Shown: piece after piece, positions 49,814 through 61,155 of the stretch
How the letters are laid out: each line of letters opens with the position of its first letter
Numbering within the stretch: position 1 is the stretch's first letter
DNA from: Cupriavidus gilardii
GTDB lineage: Bacteria > Pseudomonadota > Gammaproteobacteria > Burkholderiales > Burkholderiaceae
Direction of reading: 5' to 3'
DNA length: 64,000 bases
Assembly: GCF_008801915.1 (NCBI RefSeq)
Contig: NZ_VZOV01000005.1
Location: 1 to 64,000 of the forward strand
The notes under the pieces: model-generated
The model's input: the letters and a program-made list of their open reading frames with translations, nothing else
What the model was told of the DNA's origin: nothing
Database searches by the model: none
Made by a program: the position numbers and the translations under genes

Positions 49814-51337
49814 GTGAACGTCAATGCCGTCATCCGCCTGCACGCCAACGACAACGTGCTGATCGCCCGCCAGGACCTGGCGCTGGGACAGCCGCTGCCC
49901 GAGCTTGGCGTGCGGGCGCGGGCCCAGGTGCCGGCCGGCCACAAGATCGCCGCGTGCGCGATCACGAAGGGCGAGCCGGTGCGCAAGTACGACACCGTGA
50001 TCGGCGTGGCCGATCGCGATATCGCGCCGGGGGAGCACGTGCATTCGCACAACCTGAAGCTGGTCGACTTCTATCGCGATCCCGCCTTCTGCAGCGATGT
50101 GCGGCCGATCGACTATGTGCCCGAGGCCGAACGCGCGGCCTTCCAGGGCTTCGTGCGCGCGGACGGCCGCGTTGGCACGCGCAACTTCATCGGCATCCTG
50201 TCGTCGGTCAATTGTTCGGCCACGGTGATCCGGCATATCGCCGACCATTTCACGCGGGAGCGGCTGGCGGCCTATCCGAACGTCGATGGCGTGGTGGCGT
50301 TCGCTCATGGCACCGGTTGCGGCATGTCGTCGCCGAGCGAGCATTTCGATCTGCTGCGCCGCACGCTGGCCGGCTATGCGCGCCATCCGAATCTGGCCGG
50401 CGTGCTGATCGTGGGCCTCGGCTGCGAACGCAATCAGGTCGCGTCGCTGGTCGAGTCGCAGCAGCTGGAGCCCGGCAACCATCTGCATACGATGGTGATG
50501 CAGGACACCGGCGGCACGCGCGAGACCATCGCCGCCGGCATCCGGGCGATCGAATCGATGCTGCCGGCCGCAAATGCCGCGAGACGTCAGCGGGTTCCCG
50601 CCAGTCATCTGAAGATCGGCCTCGAATGCGGCGGCTCGGACGGGTTCTCCGGCATCACCGCCAATCCCGCATTGGGCGCCGCGATGGATATCCTGGTACG
50701 CCACGGCGGCACCGCGATCCTGTCTGAAACGCCCGAGATCCACGGCGTCGAATACATGCTGACGCGACGCGCGGTCACGCCCGAGGTCGGCCAGAAGCTG
50801 CTCGACCGGCTGGCCTGGTGGGAGCGCTATACCGCCGGCCACAACGCGCAGTTCAACGGCGTGGTCGGCCACGGCAACCAGCAGGGCGGCCTTGCCAATA
50901 TCTTCGAGAAATCGCTCGGCTCGGCAATGAAGGGCGGCACCACGCCGCTGCAGGCCGTGTACCAGTATGCCGAGCCGATCGACAAGGCCGGCTTCGTCTT
51001 CATGGATTCGCCCGGCTATGACCCGGTCGCGGTGACCGGCCAGATCGCCAGCGGCGCCAACCTGATCTGCTTCACCACCGGCCGCGGCTCGATGTTCGGC
51101 TCCAAGCCCGCGCCGACGATCAAGCTGGCGTCCAATACGCCGATGTACCGGCGCCTCGCCGACGACATGGATATCAACTGCGGCGTCATCGTCGACGGCG
51201 AACTGACCGTCGCCGAAATGGGGCAGCGCATCTTCGAACATATCCTGCGCGTCGCCTCCGGCGAGAAGACCCGCAGCGAGCTGCTCGGCCTCGGCGACAA
51301 CGAGTTCGTGCCTTGGCATATGGGCATCGTCAGCTGA
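49814..51337 (+). CDS. UxaA/GarD-family sugar-acid dehydratase
   Basis: A 507-residue protein with an N-terminal SAF domain (residues about 5-95, VIRLHANDNVLIARQDLALGQ) and the two-part UxaA domain. Conserved segments are GRVGTRNFIGILSSVNCSATV, FAHGTGCG, NLAGVLIVGLGCERNQ, and IGLECGGSDGFSGITANPALG. The cysteines in these motifs are typical of the iron-binding site. Family members dehydrate altronate, galactarate or galactonate. The SAF and catalytic parts are both present, as in UxaA (495 residues) and GarD (523). The GTG at 49814 has AGGA upstream. The exact sugar acid is not predictable. Confidence 0.88.
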   Translation: MNVNAVIRLHANDNVLIARQDLALGQPLPELGVRARAQVPAGHKIAACAITKGEPVRKYDTVIGVADRDIAPGEHVHSHNLKLVDFYRDPAFCSDVRPIDYVPEAERAAFQGFVRADGRVGTRNFIGILSSVNCSATVIRHIADHFTRERLAAYPNVDGVVAFAHGTGCGMSSPSEHFDLLRRTLAGYARHPNLAGVLIVGLGCERNQVASLVESQQLEPGNHLHTMVMQDTGGTRETIAAGIRAIESMLPAANAARRQRVPASHLKIGLECGGSDGFSGITANPALGAAMDILVRHGGTAILSETPEIHGVEYMLTRRAVTPEVGQKLLDRLAWWERYTAGHNAQFNGVVGHGNQQGGLANIFEKSLGSAMKGGTTPLQAVYQYAEPIDKAGFVFMDSPGYDPVAVTGQIASGANLICFTTGRGSMFGSKPAPTIKLASNTPMYRRLADDMDINCGVIVDGELTVAEMGQRIFEHILRVASGEKTRSELLGLGDNEFVPWHMGIVS

Positions 51338-51371
51338 CCCGCCGCATCCTTTCCAGGACCACCATCGCATC

Positions 51372-52847
51372 ATGTCCCTGCAGCTTTCCCATGCCGCGCT
51401 GCTGCGCGGCCAGAACCTGATCGGCGCCCACTGGCAGTCAGCGGCGGCCGGCGGCCGCCTCGATGTCACCAATCCCGCGAACGGAGCGACGTTGACGCAG
51501 GTCGCGGACAGCGGGGCCGACGATGCGCGCCGCGCCGCCGATGCCGCGCACCAGGCCTTCGCGGACTGGAGCCGCCGCCCGGCGAAGGAACGCGCGCAGC
51601 TGCTGCAGCGCTGGCACGCGCTGATCCTCGAGCACCAGGAAGACCTGGCCCGCATCATCTCGGCGGAGCAGGGCAAGCCGATGCACGAGAGCCGCGGCGA
51701 GGTACAGTACGGCGCCTCGTATGTCGAATGGTTCGCGGCCGAGGCGGTCCGGATCTGCGGCGACATCGTGGCCGAGGCCGTGCCGGGCCGCAAGCTGCTG
51801 GTGCTGAAGGAACCGGTCGGCGTGGTCGCGGCGATCACGCCGTGGAACTTCCCGCTGGCGATGATCGCGCGCAAGATCGCGCCGGCATTGGCGGCAGGCT
51901 GCACCGTGGTCGCCAAGCCGGCCGAGGACACGCCGCTGACCGCGCTGGCGCTGGTCTACCTGGCCGAGCTCGCCGGCGTGCCGCCGGGCGTGCTGAACAT
52001 CGTCACCGCATCGCGGGAACGCACGCCCGAGGTGGTCGACGTCTGGCTCGCCGACAGCCGCGTGCGCAAGATCACCTTCACCGGCTCGACGCCGGTCGGC
52101 AAACACCTGGCGCGCGAGTCCGCCGCGACGCTGAAGAAGCTGTCGCTGGAGCTCGGCGGCAACGCGCCGTTCCTCGTGTTCGAGGACGCCGACCTCGATG
52201 CCGCGGTCGAAGGGCTGATGGCTTCGAAGTTCCGCAATGGCGGCCAGACGTGCGTCTGTCCCAATCGCATCTACGTGCACGAGGCCGTTCACGACGATTT
52301 CGTCGAGCGGCTGACGCGGCGCGTCGGAGCGCTGAAGGTCGGGCCGGCCAGCGAGGCGGGCTCGCAGATCGGCCCGATGATCAATGCGCGCGCGGTCGAC
52401 AAGATCGCCCGACACGTCGAAGATGCGGTGGCAAAGGGCGCGCGCGTCGTCACGGGCGGCAAGCGCGTGCGTACCGAGGACGGTCCGCATTACTACGCGC
52501 CCACCGTGCTGACCGGCGCCACGCCGCAAATGGCATTGTCTTGCGAGGAGACCTTTGGTCCGGTCGCGCCGATCTTCCGTTTCGCCAGCGAGAACGAGGT
52601 GATCGGCCACGCCAACGACACGCCGTTCGGCCTCGCGGCCTACTTCTATTCGAACGATGTGCGCCGCATCTGGCGCGTCGCGCAGGCGCTGGAGACCGGC
52701 ATCGTCGGCATCAACGAAGGCGCCATCGCGGCCGAGGCGGCGCCGTTTGGCGGCGTCAAGGAATCCGGCTATGGCCGCGAGGGCTCGCGCCACGGACTGG
52801 ACGATTACCTGCATTTGAAGTATTTGTGCCAGGGCCAGCTGGACTGA
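51372..52847 (+). CDS. NAD(P)-dependent succinate-semialdehyde/2-oxoglutarate-semialdehyde dehydrogenase family
   Basis: A 491-residue aldehyde dehydrogenase close to GabD. Catalytic Glu260 lies in LELGGNAPF and nucleophile Cys294 in [11 protein letters not shown], the correct 34-residue spacing. The cofactor segment is [21 protein letters not shown], and the late [18 protein letters not shown] is typical of the SSADH/KGSADH group. In a sugar-acid operon it more likely oxidises a semialdehyde from the aldolase or dehydratase step than GABA-derived succinate semialdehyde. It follows the dehydratase gene by 34 bp. Confidence 0.9.
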   Translation: MSLQLSHAALLRGQNLIGAHWQSAAAGGRLDVTNPANGATLTQVADSGADDARRAADAAHQAFADWSRRPAKERAQLLQRWHALILEHQEDLARIISAEQGKPMHESRGEVQYGASYVEWFAAEAVRICGDIVAEAVPGRKLLVLKEPVGVVAAITPWNFPLAMIARKIAPALAAGCTVVAKPAEDTPLTALALVYLAELAGVPPGVLNIVTASRERTPEVVDVWLADSRVRKITFTGSTPVGKHLARESAATLKKLSLELGGNAPFLVFEDADLDAAVEGLMASKFRNGGQTCVCPNRIYVHEAVHDDFVERLTRRVGALKVGPASEAGSQIGPMINARAVDKIARHVEDAVAKGARVVTGGKRVRTEDGPHYYAPTVLTGATPQMALSCEETFGPVAPIFRFASENEVIGHANDTPFGLAAYFYSNDVRRIWRVAQALETGIVGINEGAIAAEAAPFGGVKESGYGREGSRHGLDDYLHLKYLCQGQLD

Positions 52848-52930
52848 GCCCAGCCCTGCAAGACAGTACCATGCCGCACCAGGCCAGTCCCCAGGTCCAT
52901 CGAACCCGCATCGCTCTGACAGGATCCGTC

Positions 52931-53734
52931 ATGCCCGCATCCAATCCCTTCAAGACCGCATTGGCCGCCCGCCGGCCGCAAATCGGCCTGTGGCTGTCGA
53001 TGGCCGAGCCGTATCTGGCCGAGGTCGCGGCCACGGCCGGCTTCGACTGGCTGCTGATCGACGGCGAGCACGCCCCCAACGATGTGCGCAGCATCCTGGC
53101 CCAGCTGCAGGCGGTCTCCGCCTATCGGAGCGCGCCGGTGGTGCGCGCGGTGGCGGGCGACGTCCCGCTGATCAAGCAGCTGCTCGATATCGGCGCGACC
53201 ACGCTGTTGGTGCCGATGGTCGATACCGCCGAGCAGGCGCGCATGCTGGTCAGCGCCACGCGCTATCCGCCGCAAGGCATCCGCGGGGTCGGCAGCGCCG
53301 TGGCGCGCGCCTCGCGCTGGAGCGGCCGGACCGACTATCTCGATGTCGCCGACGACGAGGTGTGCCTGCTGGTGCAGGCAGAGACCGTGACCGCGCTGGC
53401 GAATCTGCAGGAGATCTGCGCGGTCGACGGCATCGACGGCGTCTTTATCGGACCGGCAGATCTGGCGGCGTCGATGGGACATCGCGGCAATCCCGGCCAC
53501 CCGGAGGTGCAGGCCGCGATCGAGAACGCGATGCGCACGATCGTCGCCAGCGGCAAGGCGGCCGGCACGCTGACGTCCGATGCCGGACTGGCGCGGCGCT
53601 ATCTGGAGCTGGGCTGCACCTTCGTCGCCACCGGCGTCGACGTGCTGCTGTTCGCCAAGGCCGCGCGCCAGCTGGCCGCGTCTTTCCGCGAGAACGGCGC
53701 CGTCCCCGCACAACAGTCCTCCGCTGCCTACTGA
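52931..53734 (+). CDS. HpcH/HpaI-type class II aldolase
   Basis: A 267-residue TIM-barrel metal-dependent aldolase. [30 protein letters not shown] opens the family; His47 is the probable base, [17 protein letters not shown] and [12 protein letters not shown] supply the Glu and Asp metal ligands. HpaI and GarL cleave 4-hydroxy-2-oxo acids to pyruvate plus an aldehyde; GarL acts on 5-keto-4-deoxyglucarate after galactarate dehydration. The product aldehyde could be the substrate of the adjoining dehydrogenase. It follows that gene by 83 bp on the same strand. Confidence 0.9.
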   Translation: MPASNPFKTALAARRPQIGLWLSMAEPYLAEVAATAGFDWLLIDGEHAPNDVRSILAQLQAVSAYRSAPVVRAVAGDVPLIKQLLDIGATTLLVPMVDTAEQARMLVSATRYPPQGIRGVGSAVARASRWSGRTDYLDVADDEVCLLVQAETVTALANLQEICAVDGIDGVFIGPADLAASMGHRGNPGHPEVQAAIENAMRTIVASGKAAGTLTSDAGLARRYLELGCTFVATGVDVLLFAKAARQLAASFRENGAVPAQQSSAAY

Positions 53735-53759
53735 ACGCTTTTTCCGGTTTCTCCGCACC

Positions 53760-55211
53760 ATGTCCCTGGATAGTTCCACCCGCGACGCCACGCTGCGCGC
53801 CTTGCAAGCCATCGTCGGCGACAACGCCTGCCTCGTTGCCGATGCCGATACCGAGCGCTATGTCACCGACTACCGGCGCATCAGCCGCGGCAAGGCCAGC
53901 GTGGTGGTGCTGCCGTCGAGCACCGAGCAGGTCGCCGCGGTGATGGCGTGGTGCCATTCGCACGACGTGCCCGTGGTGCCGCAGGGCGGCAATACCTCGC
54001 TGATGGGCGGTGCGGTGCCGGACACGCGCGGCGATGCCGTGGTGCTGAACCTGAGCCGCATGAACCAGGTGCTGGCGATCGACACGATCAACGACACGCT
54101 GACCGTGCAGGCCGGCGTGACGCTGGCCGCCGCACGCGCCGCGGCGGAAGAAGCCGGACGCCTGTTTCCGCTGCGCATCGGCTCCGAAGGCTCGTGCCAG
54201 ATCGGGGGCAATCTGTCGACCAATGCCGGCGGCACCGCGGTGCTGCGCTACGGCAATATGCGGGACCTGGTGCTCGGCATCGAGGCGGTGCTGCCCGACG
54301 GGCGCATCTACTCGTCGCTGCGCGGCCTGCGCAAGGACAACACCGGCTACGACCTGAAGCACCTGTTCATCGGCGCCGAAGGAACGCTGGGCATCATCAC
54401 CGCCGCGGTGCTCAAGCTGATGCCGCAACCGCGCGCGAGCGCGGTAGCCTTCGTCGCGGTGGCGTCGCCGGACGCGGCCGTGCGCCTGCTGGGCGAAGCC
54501 AAGCGGCTGTCGGGCGGCGCCGTCACGGCGTTCGAGCTGATCTCGGGCCCGGCGCTCGACCTGGTGCTCGACTATCTGGGCAACGTCGCTTCGCCGCTGG
54601 CGCAGCGGCACGACTGGATGGTGCTGATCGAGCTCAGTTCCGGCGCGGATCCCGCCAGCCTCGAAGCGACGCTGCTCGAAATCCTTGAAAGCGGCTACGA
54701 ACAGCAACTGGTGCACGACGCCGCGATCGCCGCCAGCGTCGCCGACGCGCAGACCTTCTGGCGCATCCGGGAGGAAATCTCCGATGCGCAGACACGTACC
54801 GGCGGCAGCATCAAGTGCGATGTGTCGGTGCCGCTGTCGCGCATCGCGGGCTTCGTCGACGAGGCCTCGCGCCGCGTGCTGGAGCTGGTGCCCGATGCCC
54901 GCATGGTGATCTACGGCCATATGGGCGACGGCAACGTCCACTTCAATCCGCTGCGGCCGAAGGACGCCGATGCCAAGGGCTTCCTCGCGCAGTGGTACAA
55001 GCCGGTATCCGATCTGGTCGATGGCCTCGCCCACGGCGAAGGCGGCTCGATTTCGGCCGAACACGGCATCGGCGCCGTCAAGCGCGACGATCTGCGGCGC
55101 TACAAGTCGCAGGTCGAGCTCGAGCTGATGTGGCAGGTCAAGCGGGCGCTGGATCCGAAGAACCTGATGAATCCGGGCCGGGTGTTGCCTGCGATGGGGG
55201 AGGGCGGCTGA
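53760..55211 (+). CDS. FAD-linked D-2-hydroxyacid oxidase/dehydrogenase (GlcD/D2HGDH family)
   Basis: A 483-residue FAD-binding protein of the GlcD/DLD family. The PP-loop region is PVVPQGGNTSLMGGAVPD, with IGGNLSTNAGG and LFIGAEGTLGIITAAVLKL as further FAD contacts; the C-terminal cap carries YGHMGDGNVHFN and SISAEHGIGAVKR, with the conserved His/Asn/Glu metal set. Length matches single-chain D-2-hydroxyglutarate or D-lactate dehydrogenases. It lies 25 bp after the aldolase gene and ends the operon; a D-2-hydroxyacid intermediate is the likely substrate. Confidence 0.9.
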   Translation: MSLDSSTRDATLRALQAIVGDNACLVADADTERYVTDYRRISRGKASVVVLPSSTEQVAAVMAWCHSHDVPVVPQGGNTSLMGGAVPDTRGDAVVLNLSRMNQVLAIDTINDTLTVQAGVTLAAARAAAEEAGRLFPLRIGSEGSCQIGGNLSTNAGGTAVLRYGNMRDLVLGIEAVLPDGRIYSSLRGLRKDNTGYDLKHLFIGAEGTLGIITAAVLKLMPQPRASAVAFVAVASPDAAVRLLGEAKRLSGGAVTAFELISGPALDLVLDYLGNVASPLAQRHDWMVLIELSSGADPASLEATLLEILESGYEQQLVHDAAIAASVADAQTFWRIREEISDAQTRTGGSIKCDVSVPLSRIAGFVDEASRRVLELVPDARMVIYGHMGDGNVHFNPLRPKDADAKGFLAQWYKPVSDLVDGLAHGEGGSISAEHGIGAVKRDDLRRYKSQVELELMWQVKRALDPKNLMNPGRVLPAMGEGG

Positions 55212-55251
55212 CCGTTCGGGCCGCCGCCCGGGCAGTCACTCGGCAATTCAA

Positions 55252-55298
55252 GCCGGCACGTTCGGGCCGGCACGCTCAGGCCGGCACGTCAGGCCGGC
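55252..55298. repeat. 13-14-bp GCCGGCACG tandem repeat between converging genes
   Basis: GCCGGCACG recurs at 55252, 55266 and 55280 with a shortened GCCGGC at 55293 (spacing 14, 14, 13). Each unit is self-complementary at GCCGGC. The array overlaps the stop of the minus-strand DJ-1 gene and may form hairpins between converging transcripts. Confidence 0.7.
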
Positions 55299-56026
55299 TC
55301 GGCCGCCGGCTCCGACAACCGCAACGTGCGCAGCACGGCCTTGGCGACGCCATACGCACTGCCGGGGTTCTGTCCGGTAATCAGGCGCCCGTCCTCGACC
55401 ACATAGGGCGCAAACGGCAGCATCGCCTTGCTGTATTGCGCGCCGCGCTTGCCCAGCTCCTGCTCGAGCCCGAACGGCACGGCGAAGTCGCGCTTGGCCA
55501 TGATCTCCTCGTTCCACGAGAAGCCGGTCACGCGCTTGCCCTGCACAAGCAGCTCGCCATTGCCGAGCCTGACGTCCAGCAGGCCGGCCGGCCCGTGGCA
55601 CACCGCCGCCACCACGCGGCCCTGCTCGTACATCGCCGCGATCAGCCGCGCCAGCGGCTCGCAGCCCGGGAAGTCGAACATCACCCCATGCCCGCCGGTC
55701 AGGTAGATGGCATCGAACTCGCCCGGATCGACCGCCGCCACGTTGGCCGTGTCGTTCAGCAGGTCCATGAAGATCCGGTCCTCATAGCGTTTGAAAACAC
55801 TGCTGCGCATGCCGGCACTTCGTGCAAGTTCCGACAGCATCAGGCTCTCGGGATCGATCGGGATCTTGCCGCCCGACGGCGACGCCAGCTGCAGCGTATG
55901 GCCGGCTTCCTCGGCCACATCCCAGAAGTGCGTCAGTTCGCTGAGCCACAGGCCGGTACGAAAGCCCACTTTTTGGTACTGGTCGACGTTGGTTGCGACC
56001 ACCAGGATTCGGCGTTGCGCTGGCAT
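55289..56026 (-). CDS. DJ-1/PfpI family protein (Hsp31/glyoxalase III-like)
   Basis: A 245-residue protein with the class-I glutamine-amidotransferase-like fold. The nucleophile elbow is AVCHGPAGLL, with the adjacent TGGHGVMFDFPGCEPL and, at the start, WLSELTHFWDVAEEAGHTLQLASPSGG. The insert and FSWNEE segment fit the Hsp31/glutathione-independent glyoxalase group, which removes methylglyoxal and acts as a chaperone. AGGAGG sits 6 bases before ATG 56026. It converges on the oxidase gene and diverges from the gene at 56158. Confidence 0.88.
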   Translation of the reverse strand: MPAQRRILVVATNVDQYQKVGFRTGLWLSELTHFWDVAEEAGHTLQLASPSGGKIPIDPESLMLSELARSAGMRSSVFKRYEDRIFMDLLNDTANVAAVDPGEFDAIYLTGGHGVMFDFPGCEPLARLIAAMYEQGRVVAAVCHGPAGLLDVRLGNGELLVQGKRVTGFSWNEEIMAKRDFAVPFGLEQELGKRGAQYSKAMLPFAPYVVEDGRLITGQNPGSAYGVAKAVLRTLRLSEPAAEPA

Positions 56027-56157
56027 GGGTGCCTCCTGCTTTTTCGGGGAAGTTCGAAAGTTGCAAGAAGCGTTCCGCATGGCAAGCGATACGGTAGCGC
56101 TTGTCCGAGAATCGCCGCTTTGTGCCTCGTTCAAGGGGCGACTGCAAGGACCAGCTC

Positions 56158-56700
56158 GTGGCACGACCTTACTTCCCGCCTGCAGCGGTCGAGGGCGAGA
56201 TCATCGATTTTGCACACCTGGAGCCGTTCAATTTGGAAGTTGAAAGCGGCCTCGCCAAGAAGACGCTTCGCATGCGCGTCACCTTTTCGAATCATTGCTT
56301 CACGAAAAGGTGCCTGGATGCGGCGCCCGACTTCAAACAACCCATCTTCGACGGCAACACGCACCGGCCACGTGTCTTTTGCCCGGTGCGCTATCGTCTG
56401 TCTCGGAAGCTTCCCAGCGTGATTCTTGGGCTAAATCATCCGAAGGCAAAAGTCTGGCAAACATCGTCACGGCGTAACTGGGCGTACTCGATGACCGTCC
56501 AAGACCCCAAAGGTCCATATCATGTCTTCTTTGAGGTCCGTCGAGCCTTGGGCGAGCGGAGGCGGTCCCAGGACCTGAATCTGATCGTGGAGAGTGCCTA
56601 CCACCAGACCGAACGGGCGCCAGTCTTCCTTGGTTCCATAGGCTTTGTCTTGCTGTGTGGAAAGGTGTATCTGGGTCACCCGGTGGCCACCAAAAGATAA
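56158..56700 (+). CDS. unrecognised soluble protein, isolated and lower in GC
   Basis: A 180-residue protein I cannot place in a named family. The GTG at 56158 has CAAGGA upstream. Notable segments are VEGEIIDFAHLEPFNLEVESG, MRVTFSNHCFTKRCLD, a Trp/Arg-rich middle (KVWQTSSRRNWAYS) and SAYHQTERAPVFLGSIGFVLLCGKVYL. The paired Cys and His residues could bind metal. There is no signal peptide; one hydrophobic stretch (about 155-172) is too short to be sure of membrane insertion. Codon use is less GC-rich than neighbours and it has its own terminator, so it looks like an acquired single gene. Confidence 0.7.
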   Translation: MARPYFPPAAVEGEIIDFAHLEPFNLEVESGLAKKTLRMRVTFSNHCFTKRCLDAAPDFKQPIFDGNTHRPRVFCPVRYRLSRKLPSVILGLNHPKAKVWQTSSRRNWAYSMTVQDPKGPYHVFFEVRRALGERRRSQDLNLIVESAYHQTERAPVFLGSIGFVLLCGKVYLGHPVATKR

Positions 56701-56709
56701 GCCGACAAT

Positions 56710-56738
56710 AAAAAAGGCGCCACTGGGGCGCCTTTCTG
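56710..56738. terminator. bidirectional rho-independent terminator
   Basis: AAAGGCGCC (56713-56721) and GGCGCCTTT (56727-56735) form a 9-bp stem with a 5-base loop, preceded by an A-run (56710-56715) and followed by TTTCT. It ends the gene at 56158-56700, 10-14 bp after its stop. Confidence 0.85.
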
Positions 56739-56951
56739 TACAGCAGATCCGGACACCACTTTCGACTCGCCTTGCGCGGGTACGGCTTTCGCCGCTGGGA
56801 AGCGCTCGATCTCATCCGGTCAGTCGCTTCGATCCAGGCAATCTAAACGAGTTGGACAGCACAGTCAATGACAGCAGGGAGCGAAGCCGCCGAATAGATA
56901 CGGGTAAACCCTTGCTCTCGTAAACTCTATTTTCATGGCACAGCTATTGCG

Positions 56952-56967
56952 TGTAAATTTGTTTACA
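56952..56967. promoter_or_regulatory. AT-rich dyad before the RpiR gene (probable autoregulatory site)
   Basis: TGTAAA-TTTG-TTTACA is a perfect 6-bp inverted repeat with a 4-base centre, 52 bp before the RpiR-family start. Its position between the terminator and the regulator gene suggests autoregulation or control of the iaaA-gsi operon. Confidence 0.55.
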
Positions 56968-57019
56968 TCGATAGCAGTTCGCCGGATGCACCAATTTGCG
57001 TCCGGTCCACCGCAGAGCC

Positions 57020-58045
57020 ATGACCGTTTCCCGTTCGGACCCGGCTGCCAGGCCGGCCGATTCCGTGCCAGACCCGGCGCCCGAGACCACCGTCTCCCAG
57101 CGCATTGCGAAGGTATTCCCGTCGCTGACGCCGGCGCACCAGCGCATGGCGGACTACGTGCTGGCCAACCCGTTCCGCGCGGCGACGATGCGGATCGACG
57201 AGTTTGCGCAGGCGGTGCAGGTGTCGGTGGCGACGGCAAACCGCTTCGCGCATGCGCTGGGCTTCGACGGGTACCCGCAATTTCGCGCCGAACTGGTGCG
57301 CGGGTTCGAGGCCACGCTGGCGCCGGTGGAGAAGCTGCGCACCGAACTGGAGCGCCCGGCGACGATCACCGAGATCATCGCTGCCTCGCTGGAAGAGAAC
57401 GAGCGCAACCTGCAGGCCACGCGCCGCGCGCTCGATGCCGATGCGTGCGAACGCGCGGTGACGGCAATTCTCGAGGCCGAGCATGTCTATGTGCTCGGCT
57501 TCGGCGCGAGCGGCTATCTGGCCGGGCTGCTGCAGCATGGGCTCGACATGTACTGCCGCACGGTAATCACGGTCGCGGGCGTCGGCGGCGCGTCGACCGC
57601 GGCGCGGCAGCTGTTCAAGCTGACCAGCCGCGACCTGGTGATTCCGATCGCCTTTCCCCGCTATGTCTATGACAGCGTCGCGCTGACCGAGCGGGCCCGG
57701 GCCCACGGCGCACGCATTCTGGCGCTGACCGACGGCCCGACCTCGCCGCTGGCGCCGTTTGCCGATATCGCGCTGTATGTCAGCGCCGGCCGGCAGTTGT
57801 CGGCCAACTCCGACGCGGCGGTGCTGGCGATGATCGAGGCGCTGTGCGGTGCGGTCGCGCACCGCGCCACCGGTTCGGTCAAGGCCGCCGCCGACATGAC
57901 CGAATTCGTGCTGCCCTGGCTGCATCAGACTCACGCGCGCGGCGACTCCGGCCGCACCGCCGCGGCCGGCGACACGCAGTCCCGGCCCCGTCCGGGGTCC
58001 GGCAAGGCGCCACGGCGCCGGCGTCCGGACACCGGCACCGAATAA
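57020..58045 (+). CDS. MurR/RpiR family regulator
   Basis: A 341-residue regulator with an N-terminal RpiR helix-turn-helix (about residues 30-105, PSLTPAHQRMADYVLANPFRAATMRIDEFAQAVQVSVATANRFAHALGFDG) and a SIS domain (about 130-270, VYVLGFGASGYLAGLLQHGLDM) that binds phosphosugars or related effectors. The last 40 residues are a basic, Pro/Arg-rich tail. It precedes iaaA by 49 bp on the same strand, so it probably controls the peptide-uptake operon. No sugar genes are adjacent, so the effector is uncertain. Confidence 0.9.
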   Translation: MTVSRSDPAARPADSVPDPAPETTVSQRIAKVFPSLTPAHQRMADYVLANPFRAATMRIDEFAQAVQVSVATANRFAHALGFDGYPQFRAELVRGFEATLAPVEKLRTELERPATITEIIAASLEENERNLQATRRALDADACERAVTAILEAEHVYVLGFGASGYLAGLLQHGLDMYCRTVITVAGVGGASTAARQLFKLTSRDLVIPIAFPRYVYDSVALTERARAHGARILALTDGPTSPLAPFADIALYVSAGRQLSANSDAAVLAMIEALCGAVAHRATGSVKAAADMTEFVLPWLHQTHARGDSGRTAAAGDTQSRPRPGSGKAPRRRRPDTGTE

Positions 58046-58094
58046 CGCTCCCAAGCCTTCCCGAGTTGCCTGCCGCGCAGGCCGACCAAGCAAT

Positions 58095-59099
58095 ATGAAC
58101 GTAGACCGATCGACCTCCAAGCCCACACCCGTGATCGCCATCCATGGCGGGGCCGGCACCATTACCCGCGCCGCGATGGACGCGGACAAGGAAGCGCAGT
58201 ACATCGCCGCGCTCGAACAGGCCTTGCGCGCCGGCCAGCGCCTGCTGGCCGATGGCGCCAGCGCCGTCGATGCGGTGACCGAAGCGGTGCGGCTGCTCGA
58301 GGACTCCCCGCTGTTCAATGCCGGCAAGGGCGCCGTGCTGACCAACGCGGGCACCTATGAGCTCGACGCCGCGGTGATGGACGGCGCCACGCGCGACGCG
58401 GGCGCGGTCGCCTGTGTCAAGCGGCTGCGCAATCCGGTGCTGGCGGCGCGCGCCGTGATGGAACGCAGCGAGCATGTGCTGTTCGCCGCCGATGGCGCGG
58501 AGGCGTTCGCGCAGGCACAGGGCCTGCCGCTGGTCGAAGCGGACTACTACTACACGCCGGAGCGCCACGCGCAATGGCAACGCGCCCGCGCGGGCAACGG
58601 CATGGCCCTGCTGGATCACGATGCCGCCGCGCTCGCCGCACGGGCCAGCGCCGACGAGGCGGGCGGCGAGCCCCTCGATCCGGGTACCAAGTTCGGCACT
58701 GTCGGCGCGGTCGCGCTCGACAGCCAGGGCAGGCTTGCCGCGGCCACGTCCACCGGCGGCATCACCAACAAGCAGCTCGGCCGCGTCGGCGATACGCCGG
58801 TGATCGGCGCCGGCTGCTATGCCGACGAACTGGTGGCGGTGTCCACCACCGGTACCGGCGAGATGTTCATCCGCGCGGTGGCTGCTTACGACATCTCGGC
58901 GCGGATGCGCTATGCCGGCAGCTCGCTGGAAGCGGCAACGCATGCCGTGGTGATGCAGAGCCTGCCGGCGATCCAGGGCCGGGGCGGGCTGGTGGCGATC
59001 GACGCGGCCGGCAATGTCGCGCTGCCGTTCAATACCGAAGGCATGTACCGCGGCCATGCGCGCGTCGGCGAGCCGATCCACGTGGCGATCTACCGCTGA
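58095..59099 (+). CDS. iaaA: isoaspartyl peptidase/L-asparaginase, Ntn hydrolase
   Basis: A 334-residue N-terminal-nucleophile hydrolase that is made as a proenzyme and cuts itself before Thr202 (in [11 protein letters not shown]), giving alpha and beta chains. The N-terminal [10 protein letters not shown] and the late [11 protein letters not shown] are typical. It hydrolyses isoaspartyl dipeptides and asparagine. In E. coli, iaaA is likewise the first gene before gsiABCD. It follows the RpiR gene and precedes gsiA by 31 bp. Confidence 0.93.
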   Translation: MNVDRSTSKPTPVIAIHGGAGTITRAAMDADKEAQYIAALEQALRAGQRLLADGASAVDAVTEAVRLLEDSPLFNAGKGAVLTNAGTYELDAAVMDGATRDAGAVACVKRLRNPVLAARAVMERSEHVLFAADGAEAFAQAQGLPLVEADYYYTPERHAQWQRARAGNGMALLDHDAAALAARASADEAGGEPLDPGTKFGTVGAVALDSQGRLAAATSTGGITNKQLGRVGDTPVIGAGCYADELVAVSTTGTGEMFIRAVAAYDISARMRYAGSSLEAATHAVVMQSLPAIQGRGGLVAIDAAGNVALPFNTEGMYRGHARVGEPIHVAIYR

Positions 59100-59130
59100 C
59101 CCCATGCCCGCAGGTTTCGAGGAACACTCC

Positions 59131-61041
<1,911 letters not shown>

Positions 61042-61155
61042 TCGCGCGGCTGAACGCGCCGACTGAGTGCACCTGTTGAGTCAACCCGGGCGGCAAGGCC
61101 ACCAAGAGCCGGTCCAGCCCGATCACCCTGCCAGTCTTACCAAGGAGAATCGACA

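Larger units (their letters stand above)
56701..57019. other. gap holding a terminator and a regulator-proximal operator
   Basis: This 319-bp stretch has no supported gene. It begins with the terminator of the preceding gene and ends with the TGTAAA-n4-TTTACA dyad before the RpiR gene. The middle (56740-56940) is less GC-rich than average and shows no gene or repeat. Confidence 0.4.

Noticed and set aside
48602-51931. A 1109-codon open frame on the minus strand across the Bug and dehydratase genes
   Set aside because: It is antisense to two well-supported genes and very rich in Arg, His, Gln and Asp, with no fold pattern. High GC makes such shadow frames common.
56740-56940. tRNA or small RNA in the gap after the lower-GC gene
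   Set aside because: No cloverleaf-like pairing or TTCRA/acceptor pattern could be made out.
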